Source of the DNA: ASMP01 sp964617015
Lineage (GTDB): Archaea > Nanobdellota > Nanobdellia > Pacearchaeales > GW2011-AR1
Reading direction: 5' to 3'
DNA length: 44,044 nucleotides
Assembly: GCA_964617015.1 (NCBI GenBank)
Contig: CAZTVG010000005.1
Coordinates: 1 to 44,044 of the forward strand
In this document: in pieces, positions 13,455 through 20,857 of the stretch
Layout of the letters: every line of letters starts with the position of its first letter
Position numbering within the stretch: position 1 is the stretch's first letter
Position numbers and translations under genes: made by a program
The notes under the pieces: model-generated
The model's input: only the letters and a program-made list of their open reading frames with translations
Told to the model about the DNA's origin: nothing
The model's database searches: none

Positions 13455-13893
13455 TGAACTCTGGGACCACCGGTTCCTAGACATGGCTGCCTTCGTTGCG
13501 AACTGGTCTAAGGACCCTTCGACAAAGTGCGGCGCTGTAATCGTGGACTGGTATAGGCGCATTGTCTCTATTGGATACAACGGCTTCCCACGAGGAGTGG
13601 TAGACAGTGATGAGCGCCTCCACGACAGAGAGACGAAGTACAAACTTGTTGTTCACGCCGAGAGAAACGCTCTCCTGTTTGCAAGGGGCCCCCTGATGGG
13701 ATATACCTTGTACACACACCCCTTCCTCTCCTGCTCCCAGTGTGCAGCTATGGTTATTCAGGTTGGCATATCAAGGGTAGTCGCACCATCTCTCAAGCAC
13801 GGGACTGAGACCTGGGAGAGGTGGAGAGAAGATGTTGAGTTAGCAAAGAGCATGTATCTAGAGGCTGGTGTCAAGGTCAAGTTGATTTATTAA
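13432..13893 (+). CDS. dCMP deaminase-like zinc deaminase
   Basis: Deoxycytidylate deaminase family, converting dCMP to dUMP for thymidylate supply. The zinc site is H75-A-E77 (VVHAERNAL) with C101 and C104 (LSCSQCA); the family's usual PCxxC has Ser in place of Pro. The N-terminal WDHRFLDMAAFVANWSKDPSTKCGAVIVD matches the start of ComEB/dCMP deaminases. ATG 13432 follows AAGGA. It overlaps the NeuB-like gene, so sugar and nucleotide genes share a transcript that ends before the promoter at 13897. 153 aa. Confidence 0.85.
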   Translation: MDRWDQISELWDHRFLDMAAFVANWSKDPSTKCGAVIVDWYRRIVSIGYNGFPRGVVDSDERLHDRETKYKLVVHAERNALLFARGPLMGYTLYTHPFLSCSQCAAMVIQVGISRVVAPSLKHGTETWERWREDVELAKSMYLEAGVKVKLIY

Positions 13894-13896
13894 CGG

Positions 13897-13925
13897 TTGA
13901 CAACTTGGGATAAATATGTCAATAT
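13897..13925 (+). promoter_or_regulatory. Promoter/operator with TTGACA...TGTCAA inverted repeat
   Basis: TTGACA (13897-13902) in GGTTGACAACTTG, TAAATA, and TGTCAA (13917-13922) as inverted partner, as at 3228. With a 17-bp spacer the -10 would be CAATAT (13920-13925). It starts the replication block; the next ATG is at 13954. Confidence 0.55.
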
Positions 13926-13953
13926 ACGTGAACATACAGAACACAGGTGAGAA

Positions 13954-14196
13954 ATGTATGAGCTAACTGGCCGCAAGGTCTATCGTAAGTTGACGTTCGC
14001 ACGGGCAGGAAATCCCTGTGCGGTTTCCCAAGTAGTCTCTGTGAGTGGAGAGGAGACAAGTCGGACTATAAAGACGAACACTGGTCCCATTGTACTCGAG
14101 GAAGGGATGTGGGTTGTTGAGTACCTAACATCCCCTCACTTGTTTGTCTGGCTCAACAGTGTGTTTCAGCGGCATTTTGAGGCCGTAAGTGCCTAA
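13954..14196 (+). CDS. Hypothetical protein, 80 aa
   Basis: First gene after the promoter at 13897, with ACAGGTGAGAA upstream. A small strand-rich protein (KVYRKLTFARAG, CAVSQVVSVSG, MWVVEYLTSPHLFVWL). It overlaps the ATPase gene downstream by 8 bases. No known family. Confidence 0.6.
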   Translation: MYELTGRKVYRKLTFARAGNPCAVSQVVSVSGEETSRTIKTNTGPIVLEEGMWVVEYLTSPHLFVWLNSVFQRHFEAVSA

Positions 14197-15022
14197 CACC
14201 AAGGATATAGACCCCTCAACCCCCTGGACGATCTTCGTTGCTGGACCGGGAGGGTCAGGGAAGACGACTCAGATATGGACGCTCCCTGGTAAGAAGTTCG
14301 CGTACCTTTTTGATCCAAACGCTAAGAAGTCGCTTGAAGGTTTGGACCTGGACTACGAGATGTTCCTTCCGGACATGTTCGAGCTTGACTTCACCATCAA
14401 AGGCTTTAGTAAACAGGCCAGACAGGACGACAAACCTATCAGGGCGAACATAGAACCAACTATGTACATGCGCTGGGTTGACGATCTGAATAAGAGAGAG
14501 AAGTCTGGATTCTTTGATCTCTTTGACTGGGTGTGTATAGACAGTGTGACCTTTCTGGGAAGGGGGTTGATGGATAGGAACTTGTTTATCAACAACAGAT
14601 TAGGGAAGGAAGAGGAGATTGCTGATTATAAGATAGTTGGGGGGAAGTTATCTAGTATATTCCGCACAATAACTGGGGGGTTGGGCAAGAACCTCTATTG
14701 CACCGGACACCTACAGACCTACCAAGATGATAAGACGAAGCGGATAGAAACACAGCTGTTCCTTCCAGGTTCAGCGAGGGTTCTTCTCCCTCTTCTGTTC
14801 GACAATGTACTCCTAGCTGGGACAACACAGCCTGAGGACAAGGACGAGGTACTTTACGATATAAGGACAACCCCTGACAACAGAGGACTAAAGAATATAA
14901 GGTGTTCCATCCCCGACCTTAATACCTTTGAGGATGTCACTATTAAGGATTTCAACCGCCCTGAGGAGTATGGTATTGGGGCAATTCTGGAACGCGCTAA
15001 GGAGCGCAGAAAGGCAGCTTGA
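14189..15022 (+). CDS. AAA_24-type ATPase, Sak4-like recombination protein
   Basis: Walker A GPGGSGKTT (residues 19-27) and Walker B WVCIDS (114-119), with the compact RecA-like layout of phage AAA_24/Sak4 ATPases; a sensor-like YCTGHLQ follows. These proteins promote single-strand annealing with an SSB partner. GTG start. At 277 aa the length is typical. The following protein (15036) fills the usual SSB-like position and the Cas4-like nuclease at 7099 would supply end resection; this functional link is inference. Confidence 0.75.
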   Translation: MPNTKDIDPSTPWTIFVAGPGGSGKTTQIWTLPGKKFAYLFDPNAKKSLEGLDLDYEMFLPDMFELDFTIKGFSKQARQDDKPIRANIEPTMYMRWVDDLNKREKSGFFDLFDWVCIDSVTFLGRGLMDRNLFINNRLGKEEEIADYKIVGGKLSSIFRTITGGLGKNLYCTGHLQTYQDDKTKRIETQLFLPGSARVLLPLLFDNVLLAGTTQPEDKDEVLYDIRTTPDNRGLKNIRCSIPDLNTFEDVTIKDFNRPEEYGIGAILERAKERRKAA

Positions 15023-15035
15023 AAGGAATACAGAG

Positions 15036-15464
15036 ATGCCATTCGTTGAGGCCGCACTTGATGTACAGGAGAGAGAAGTAGTAGCAGAGGGGGAATATGA
15101 CCTCCGCTGTGGGAACGTGGACCACACTCGCCAAGAGGACGAGAACAACCCACGTATAGTTGTTATTGTCAACATCGAAGGGAACCCAGATGCAGCGCCA
15201 ATCTGGCACACCCTATGGCTATCCAACAAGAACTCAGACCCAGAGCGTAGAGCAGACAACGACCGTGCTAACAGGCGGTTTATGGAGGTGTTCAATATCC
15301 CATACGAGGCCACTGGATTCAACAGTGACGACATTCCTGGGTCAGTTGGGAAGTGCTTGGTTGTTCAGCAGGAAGGGGACGACAAGGTGATACGCAACAA
15401 GTTGAGGCTCCCCTACCTCTCGGCAACCCCTCAGACAGAAACTGGTAAGAGGAGAAGGGCATGA
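15036..15464 (+). CDS. Putative DUF669/SSB-like partner of the ATPase
   Basis: ATG 15036 is used because AAGGAA precedes it. The 142-aa protein has an N-terminal strand-rich part (EREVVAEGEYDLRC), then PIWHTLWLSNK...ANRRFMEVFNIP, then a basic tail. Position directly after a Sak4-like ATPase and the W-x-x-L-x-L strand suggest the DUF669 or single-strand-binding group found with such ATPases. No diagnostic catalytic residue, so the call depends on context. Confidence 0.45.
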   Translation: MPFVEAALDVQEREVVAEGEYDLRCGNVDHTRQEDENNPRIVVIVNIEGNPDAAPIWHTLWLSNKNSDPERRADNDRANRRFMEVFNIPYEATGFNSDDIPGSVGKCLVVQQEGDDKVIRNKLRLPYLSATPQTETGKRRRA

Positions 15465-15637
15465 TGAAGGGATATAAGACGGTCGTTCTAGCAGGCTTCG
15501 GACTTGTGTTCGCTATGCTCCAAACTCTGGGTGTCATAGTGCCACAGGATGAGCAGGCTGCTATCCAGACCGGCGGGGTAAGCCTCTTAATGCTCATTAT
15601 GAGACTTGTTACCAGTACCCCGGTGGGGGAGAAGTGA
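15461..15637 (+). CDS. Holin-like small membrane protein, 58 aa
   Basis: ATG 15461 overlaps the previous stop; AGGAGAAGGGC is the ribosome site. Two hydrophobic helices (TVVLAGFGLVFAMLQTLGVIV, residues 7-27, and TGGVSLLMLIMRLVTSTPVG, 37-56) with a polar loop DEQAAIQ resemble small class II holin-like proteins of phages that end in R-x-x-T-x-TP-x-G. It is far from the endolysin (22487), so the holin role is a guess. Confidence 0.5.
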   Translation: MMKGYKTVVLAGFGLVFAMLQTLGVIVPQDEQAAIQTGGVSLLMLIMRLVTSTPVGEK

Positions 15638-15855
15638 ACAGAAAAATCACGTTCAACGTGTCAGAGGAGTTGTATCTGCGGTCCAAGGGGATGCCGTGGG
15701 GAGCGAGGAGTCACGTCCTACGCGCTCTCCTTGACCGGGCTCTCACCAGGGGGGAACAGCATGGAAGTCTCTACTATGGTGCTCTTATAGATGGAGATTT
15801 TGACATCACTTTTTTTGAACGAAATTCGTTCAAACTAAGTGGTGAACAAGAATGA
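15634..15855 (+). CDS. Ribbon-helix-helix-like small protein, 73 aa
   Basis: GTG start overlapping the previous stop. The N-terminus (NRKITFNVSEELYLRSKGM, then SHVLRALLDRAL) follows the ribbon (ITFNV) then two helices plan of Arc/CopG DNA-binding dimers. The C-terminal 20 codons run through copy 5 of the dispersed element, which encodes FFERNSFKL. It may be a regulator. Confidence 0.5.
   Translation: MNRKITFNVSEELYLRSKGMPWGARSHVLRALLDRALTRGEQHGSLYYGALIDGDFDITFFERNSFKLSGEQE
15815..15835. repeat. Dispersed palindromic element, copy 5 (perfect palindrome form)
   Basis: TTGAACGAA, A, TTCGTTCAA plus AC, preceded by a T run. It lies inside the 3' end of the gene at 15634, so the element was tolerated in coding sequence. 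Confidence 0.8.
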
Positions 15856-16034
15856 GGCGAGAGTTGTGCGTGATGATTTCAGAGGTGAAAAACGGGTACA
15901 CTGTCTACCTCACTTGGTATGAGTATAAGGACTGTATAGGGGGAAGCCACAGGGAAGAAGAGTGGATTGAGAGCTCTTTAGATGGTGCGATCGGGAGGGC
16001 CTGCACGTTTCTTGGTCCACCAGACACTCCATGA
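15852..16034 (+). CDS. Hypothetical protein, 60 aa
   Basis: Encodes MRRELCVMISEVKNGYTVYL and a helical C-terminus; looks like a small strand-rich phage protein. Bases 15859-15880 are an exact 22-bp copy of 18328-18349, including GAGAG and an internal ATG (15873), which may be the real start (MISEVKNG). Confidence 0.5.
   Translation: MRRELCVMISEVKNGYTVYLTWYEYKDCIGGSHREEEWIESSLDGAIGRACTFLGPPDTP
15859..15880 (+). repeat. 22-bp exact repeat, copy 1
   Basis: Begins GAGAGTTGTGCG and includes GTGATGATTTC. Identical to 18328-18349, where it precedes the UDG-polymerase part of the fusion gene. It contains a plausible Shine-Dalgarno and an ATG. Confidence 0.8.
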
Positions 16035-16204
16035 ACTCCCTCTCTGTAAAGATCGAACTCACCGACGGTGCTTGGTTCTTAGTGTGGAGTGGAGATCCAG
16101 ACGTACTGGTCTCTGGAGGGGAATACTGTGTACAGCAGTTTGATACATTTGACCTTACTGTAGAGAAAGCTAAACAACTGCTATTAGGTAAGAAAGATGG
16201 ATAG
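16031..16204 (+). CDS. Small hypothetical protein, 57 aa
   Basis: ATG 16031 overlaps the previous stop (ATGA). It reads MNSLSVKIELTDGAWFLVWS and ends FDLTVEKAKQLLLGKKDG: strands then one helix. It overlaps the next gene. Function unknown. Confidence 0.55.
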   Translation: MNSLSVKIELTDGAWFLVWSGDPDVLVSGGEYCVQQFDTFDLTVEKAKQLLLGKKDG

Positions 16205-16415
16205 CAGGATAGGGGCTCTCAGGAAACTTGTGGATCAGGTCAAAGCCGTAATAGACAACGATGAACTTGCCAGCATCTTTATACTGGCTGCTGTCCATGG
16301 GAACCCCTATAATGGACCTGTTATAGACAGGGTAGTTCTAAAGAGCGCTGAGGAGGCTGTCACCAGTCTTGAAGAAGATAACCCCCTGAGTGTAGATAGA
16401 AATGCCCCGTCTTGA
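16197..16415 (+). CDS. Hypothetical protein, 72 aa
   Basis: A helical protein (MDSRIGALRKLVDQVKAVID) resembling small phage proteins that bind near the ABA-sandwich family (ELASIFILAAVHGNPYNGP). Overlaps its neighbours on both sides, consistent with one operon. No motif of known function. Confidence 0.55.
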   Translation: MDSRIGALRKLVDQVKAVIDNDELASIFILAAVHGNPYNGPVIDRVVLKSAEEAVTSLEEDNPLSVDRNAPS

Positions 16416-16647
16416 CGATCTTGTTAAAGCACTTGAGAAGAAAACCCAGGAGGAGTTGTACGAGCATATCCGAGGGATAAGAACAGACCGCAAACTGACA
16501 AAAGTCCCAGTAAGAGTCGCAAGGGCTAAGAGGACAGCCCCCTTAAAACTCGTAGTTCGCTTTGGAAATATGACAGAGGAGGAACAAGCCGCCTTCCTCA
16601 AGTCAGTGGAGAAACTTAATGAAGGCAAAGCTGGTAAAGGTAAATGA
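16402..16647 (+). CDS. Hypothetical basic protein, 81 aa
   Basis: Lys/Arg-rich, with a helical N-terminus (DDLVKALEKKTQEELYEHI), a basic middle (RVARAKRTAPLKLVVRF) and a C-terminus MTEEEQAAFLKSVEKL that resembles the end of the product at 4414. Possibly DNA- or RNA-binding by charge. Overlaps the ParB-methyltransferase by 29 bases. Confidence 0.5.
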   Translation: MPRLDDLVKALEKKTQEELYEHIRGIRTDRKLTKVPVRVARAKRTAPLKLVVRFGNMTEEEQAAFLKSVEKLNEGKAGKGK

Positions 16648-17887
16648 AGTAAGGGTTGGAAAAAGATTTCGAGAAGAGTTTGGAGAAATGGAGGCTCTAG
16701 CTGCCTCTATCAAGGAGAAAGGAGTTGTCCAGCCAATAGCGGTTGATGGCTCTCTAAACCTGTTAGCCGGAGGTAGACGGCTGAGGGCGTGTGAAATGGC
16801 TGGGTTGGAGACAATCCCAGCTATTATATTGGATATAGATGAAGGGGAACTATCGCAACGTGAGATCGAGTTGATTGAGAACACACTGAGAAAGGATTTA
16901 AAATGGCAAGAGCTAGCCGCACTTGAGGAGAGGATATTTGAGTTGCGGAAGAAGGAGAACCCGAAGTGGACTGAGCGGGACCACGCCGAACTCATGGGAC
17001 ACTCTCAGTCAACAACACACAGGCGTTTGCAACTAGCATCAGTGTCAAGGGCAATTCCAGAACTCGCTGCGTGTGAGACTGAAGATAAGGCGTGGAAGAC
17101 GTTTAGTAGAATACAAGAGGACATGGCCCTTAGACAGCTCGAAAAGACTATAGATCGGGTTGATGATCCGTCAAAGTGGGCGACTGAAAATTACAAGTTG
17201 GGGGATGCTGTAGAGGGACTAACAAAGGTATCAGCGGGCGTCATGCACCTTGCAGAGGTTGATCCCCCATATGGTATAGGATTAGACGAGAGGAAGAGTA
17301 GGAACATAGATACATCCCCTATGGCCCGATACAACGAGTTAAGTGGGGAGGACTATGTAGGTCTTATTGAGAGGGCATCTGCCCAGGTGTTCAGGATCCT
17401 CCGAAGTAATGCCTTCTGCATCTGGTGGTTTGGTATGACTTGGTATCAGGTCACAATTGATGTACTAAGGGATGCCGGCTTCAAGGTCAACGACACCCCA
17501 GCTATATGGTACAAAGGGAAGGCAGGGCAGACAGCGACCCCTGACACGATGCTTGGATCCTGTTACGAACCATTCTTCATCGCCAGGAAGGGGAAACCTA
17601 AAATGAGGAGGTCTGGAAGAGGAAACGTATTTGACTACCCTGCTCTGCCTCCTACAAGGAAGATACATCCTACCGAGAAGCCACTGGAGTTGATGGTTGA
17701 TATATTAGATACCTTTTCGTATCCGGGGTTTGTTATCGTGTCTCCGTTTCTCGGAAGTGGAGTGACATTGAGAGCGGCGTATAGATTGAGTTTAACTGGG
17801 TTCGGGTTTGACCTTGATGAGGTAACGAGGCTTAGGTTCATTGGGAGGGTTAAGGAGGATAGAGAAGGTGAACTCCCCCTCAACTAG
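16619..17887 (+). CDS. ParB-domain/DNA methyltransferase fusion
   Basis: Residues 1-140 form a ParB/Srx-type domain: FGEMEALAASIKEKGVVQPIAV, LLAGGRRLRACEMAG and the HTH-like RDHAELMGHSQSTTHRRLQLA. Residues 190-415 form an amino-methyltransferase with motif IV DPPYGI (215-220) before motif I PFLGSGVT (about 381-388), the beta-class order used for N6-adenine or N4-cytosine. Such ParB-MTase fusions are frequent in phages and probably protect DNA or mark replication. The site methylated is not visible. 422 aa. Confidence 0.85.
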   Translation: MKAKLVKVNEVRVGKRFREEFGEMEALAASIKEKGVVQPIAVDGSLNLLAGGRRLRACEMAGLETIPAIILDIDEGELSQREIELIENTLRKDLKWQELAALEERIFELRKKENPKWTERDHAELMGHSQSTTHRRLQLASVSRAIPELAACETEDKAWKTFSRIQEDMALRQLEKTIDRVDDPSKWATENYKLGDAVEGLTKVSAGVMHLAEVDPPYGIGLDERKSRNIDTSPMARYNELSGEDYVGLIERASAQVFRILRSNAFCIWWFGMTWYQVTIDVLRDAGFKVNDTPAIWYKGKAGQTATPDTMLGSCYEPFFIARKGKPKMRRSGRGNVFDYPALPPTRKIHPTEKPLELMVDILDTFSYPGFVIVSPFLGSGVTLRAAYRLSLTGFGFDLDEVTRLRFIGRVKEDREGELPLN

Positions 17888-19955
17888 TCCGTGGGACTTT
17901 AAAAGCCCCTCGACCCAGTGGGTCAGTGCGCGGGAGAGGTTTGAGAGGCTATACATACCCGAGCCTAACACGGGCTGCTGGATCTGGATAGGTGTATGTG
18001 AAAAGAAGGGTTACGGACACTTCAAGTTTGCCGGTAGAACCCTTAAGGCCCACAGGGTTTCATATGAGATATACAAGGGCCCTATACCTCATGGCCTTCA
18101 GATAGATCACTTATGTAGAGTCCGGTGCTGTGTAAACCCAGATCACTTGGAAGCAGTCACCTGTTGGGAGAACATCCGCAGGGGGGACACTGGAAAGGCA
18201 ACAGCGGAGGTGAGAAAGGCGCTGACCCACTGCAAACGCGGCCACGAGTATACTGAGGCTAACACGTATAGGAATAAAAGGGGAAATAGGCATTGTAAGG
18301 CGTGTGTCAGGGAGAGAGGAAGGGGGGGAGAGTTGTGCGTGATGATTTCCCCCTGGTGCGAGGGCGATCCTAGCTCGAAAATAGCCCTAGTCCCTGAGGC
18401 TCCTGGACGCACAGAGATGCGCGGGGGGAGACCCCTTATCGGGCCAGCAGGCAAGGTGCTAGATGAGTGCCTTCACCAGGCAGGGATTGCTAGACGCGCT
18501 TGTTACATAATAAATGTGTTCCCTGTTTGTGTTGATAAGGAGGGGGACGGTATCTATCTCAACGGTGATCTCCTTTGGAGCGGAAGAAAGAGCTTCACTG
18601 AGGAGGGGATGAAACTAGCTAATGAGACCCTGACAAAACTTCGGGAGTGTGGGGCGAATGTAGTTGTTCCACTAGGCGGTGTAGCGGCAGATCTCCTGTG
18701 CAACAAGAAGAAGATAATGAAGTGGCGTGGTTCTATCCTATGGTCTGAGGCAGTTGATAAGAAGTCTGTCTTGGCTTGCCACCCTGCTGCATGTCTCAGG
18801 GGCCAGTACACTCTCCGCTATATCATCATCGCTGACTTGAAGCGCGCACGGAAGGAGAGTGAGTCACCTGTATATAGTCCCCCTGACCGAAACCTGATGA
18901 TCGATCCCACATTCAGCGAGGCTATAGACTTTATGCGTGAGATGGGGGACTCTAAGAGAATAGCAACGGATATTGAGGTTTTAAACCACCAGGTCTCCTG
19001 CTTTTCTCTCACAAACAGCCCCGACTACGCTATGTGTATACCCTTTATAGATGAGGAGGGGGACCATAGATGGTCTGAGGATCAGGAGGCTGAGGTATGG
19101 CTTACTTATGCAGGCCTTCTCAGCGATCCAGGCATAATGAAGATAAACCAGAACATCGTCTTCGATATGGCGGTCCTCTATCAGAAGAACCATATCATCT
19201 TCCGTGGTCCCATAGGGGACACAATGGTCGCTCAGCACCTCATGTACCCTGACTTCCCTAAGGGGTTGGATTTCATTGCATCTATCCATACACGCGAACC
19301 ATACTATAAGGACGAGGGGAAGATATGGCTCAAACCCCACCCAGATATGCGAGAGTTCTGGGGTTATAGTTGCAAGGATAGTGCGGTCGCCCTAGACGCC
19401 TGGGGGCCACTGGAGATTGAGATGGAGGAGGGTGAGTACCGGGTCACGCACGACTTCACTGTTGCTATGTACCCCTCCCTTGTATACATGATGTCAAAGG
19501 GGATGAAGGTTGATAGAGAGAGATTGGACAAGACAAAGGTAAGTATTAGTAACAAGATTAAGGAAACTGGAGAGGCACTGGAACAGGCGGCAGAAAGACC
19601 ATTTAATCCTTTATCGCCTAAACAATGTCAGGAGTACTTCTATGTTACAAAGGGGATTAAACCATACATCAGTAGATCAACCGGAAACGTCACCACAGAC
19701 GACAAGGCAATGGCAAGAATCTACCGACGGTACAGCTTACCGGAAGCTAAGTTGGTTCAAGAGATCAGGGCGCTCAAGAAACTTTATGGGACTTATCTCG
19801 ATGTTAGGATGGATAATGATAATCGTCTTCGTTGTTCCTATAACCCTCGTGGTACTTGGACGGGTCGTCTTAGCTCTAGTGCGACTGTCTTTGGAACTGG
19901 TCTAAACCTACAGAATCTCCATCCCCAGTTCAAAAGTTTTCTGGTGGCAGGGTGA
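17868..19955 (+). CDS. HNH endonuclease-UDG-exonuclease-PolA N-terminal fusion
   Basis: GTG 17868 has AAGGAGG nine bases upstream and overlaps the methyltransferase end. Residues about 20-150: HNH domain (AHRVSYEIYKG...QIDHLCRVRCCVNPDHLEAV) with a CKRGH...CKAC zinc part. About 159-325: uracil-DNA-glycosylase superfamily (VPEAPGRTE, IGPAGKVLD, CHPAACLRG). About 360-520: 3'-5' exonuclease (TDIEVL with D368, QNIVFDMAVL, YSCKDSAVALD). The tail holds the beginning of a family A polymerase (TGRLSSS, NLQNLHP) and stops before motif A. ATG 18342, in a repeat with a Shine-Dalgarno, could start the part without HNH. Confidence 0.82.
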   Translation: MNSPSTSPWDFKSPSTQWVSARERFERLYIPEPNTGCWIWIGVCEKKGYGHFKFAGRTLKAHRVSYEIYKGPIPHGLQIDHLCRVRCCVNPDHLEAVTCWENIRRGDTGKATAEVRKALTHCKRGHEYTEANTYRNKRGNRHCKACVRERGRGGELCVMISPWCEGDPSSKIALVPEAPGRTEMRGGRPLIGPAGKVLDECLHQAGIARRACYIINVFPVCVDKEGDGIYLNGDLLWSGRKSFTEEGMKLANETLTKLRECGANVVVPLGGVAADLLCNKKKIMKWRGSILWSEAVDKKSVLACHPAACLRGQYTLRYIIIADLKRARKESESPVYSPPDRNLMIDPTFSEAIDFMREMGDSKRIATDIEVLNHQVSCFSLTNSPDYAMCIPFIDEEGDHRWSEDQEAEVWLTYAGLLSDPGIMKINQNIVFDMAVLYQKNHIIFRGPIGDTMVAQHLMYPDFPKGLDFIASIHTREPYYKDEGKIWLKPHPDMREFWGYSCKDSAVALDAWGPLEIEMEEGEYRVTHDFTVAMYPSLVYMMSKGMKVDRERLDKTKVSISNKIKETGEALEQAAERPFNPLSPKQCQEYFYVTKGIKPYISRSTGNVTTDDKAMARIYRRYSLPEAKLVQEIRALKKLYGTYLDVRMDNDNRLRCSYNPRGTWTGRLSSSATVFGTGLNLQNLHPQFKSFLVAG
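18328..18349 (+). repeat. 22-bp exact repeat, copy 2
   Basis: Identical to 15859-15880. Its ATG (18342) is in frame with the fusion gene and lies at the HNH/UDG boundary, with GAGAG nine bases before it. Confidence 0.8.
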
Positions 19956-20857
19956 CTGACCACATCCTCATTGAGTTTGATAAGGTCAGCGCTGAATGGA
20001 TATGTGTAGCTTATCTCAGCAACGATGCCAGGATGCTTGACGTTGTTAAACAGGGGAAAGATCCACATTTGATAACAGGCTCCCTTCTTTCAGGCGCACC
20101 TGAGGAGCTGGTAGCAAAGGAGGATAGACTTGTTAGAAAAGCAACAGACCCCATCGAAATTGAACATCTCCGCTCGCGTCTCCCAGAACTCAACGATTAT
20201 TTCCTTCCCCGCGTGTACTCAATTCGCCAGATGGCGAAGAGATGTAACCACGCTCTCAATTACGGAATGGGTTATAGAAGGTTCGCGCTCGAAACTGAGG
20301 TTGATGAAACCGAAGCGAAGCGGATAGTCAACACGTACTTCAACCAGGCGTATCCTGGGATTAAAATCTGGTGGGGCGCGATTGAGGAGCAACTCCGCCG
20401 AAATGATAGGACACTTGTGAACTGTTTTGGGAGGAAGTGTCGCCTTCTGGACGCTTGGGGCGTGGAGCTATTTGAGAAAGCCAGATCGTTTCTCCCTCAA
20501 TCAACTGTTACTGATATGGTACACGAGGGGATGATTAAGTGCTTTGACGATCAGTCCAGGCCATTCAGACCACTAGAACTCCTAGAGGATGGACATGACT
20601 CCCTCCTTTACCAATATCCTGTTGGGAGATGGAGGAGTATGGCATTTGCGGTTGCCAAGATGGCCTTCGACTATATGAGTCCAGTGGCTATATATAGCAT
20701 AAAGGAGTTCAAAATCGACACTGAAGTTACTATCGGTCTAGACTGGGGACACATGGAGAAGGTCAAGATAAGTCCAAGATACGAAGATATAAATAAGAAC
20801 GCGGAGAACATAAGGAAAACGTGGGAGAGGCTCCGTGGCGAAGCGAAAGCTGCATGA
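19952..20857 (+). CDS. Family A DNA polymerase, C-terminal (palm) half
   Basis: Carries the catalytic motifs missing from the preceding gene: motif A FDKVSAEW (D10), motif B/O-helix RQMAKRCNHALNYGMG (91-106) and motif C GHDSLL (D215). It starts GTG at 19952, overlapping the previous TGA by four bases, in the -1 frame. The two proteins together make a full polymerase with motif A at residue 10 of this one, so the break is at the palm boundary. They may associate, be joined by -1 frameshifting, or be one gene with a sequence error. Confidence 0.85.
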   Translation: MTDHILIEFDKVSAEWICVAYLSNDARMLDVVKQGKDPHLITGSLLSGAPEELVAKEDRLVRKATDPIEIEHLRSRLPELNDYFLPRVYSIRQMAKRCNHALNYGMGYRRFALETEVDETEAKRIVNTYFNQAYPGIKIWWGAIEEQLRRNDRTLVNCFGRKCRLLDAWGVELFEKARSFLPQSTVTDMVHEGMIKCFDDQSRPFRPLELLEDGHDSLLYQYPVGRWRSMAFAVAKMAFDYMSPVAIYSIKEFKIDTEVTIGLDWGHMEKVKISPRYEDINKNAENIRKTWERLRGEAKAA

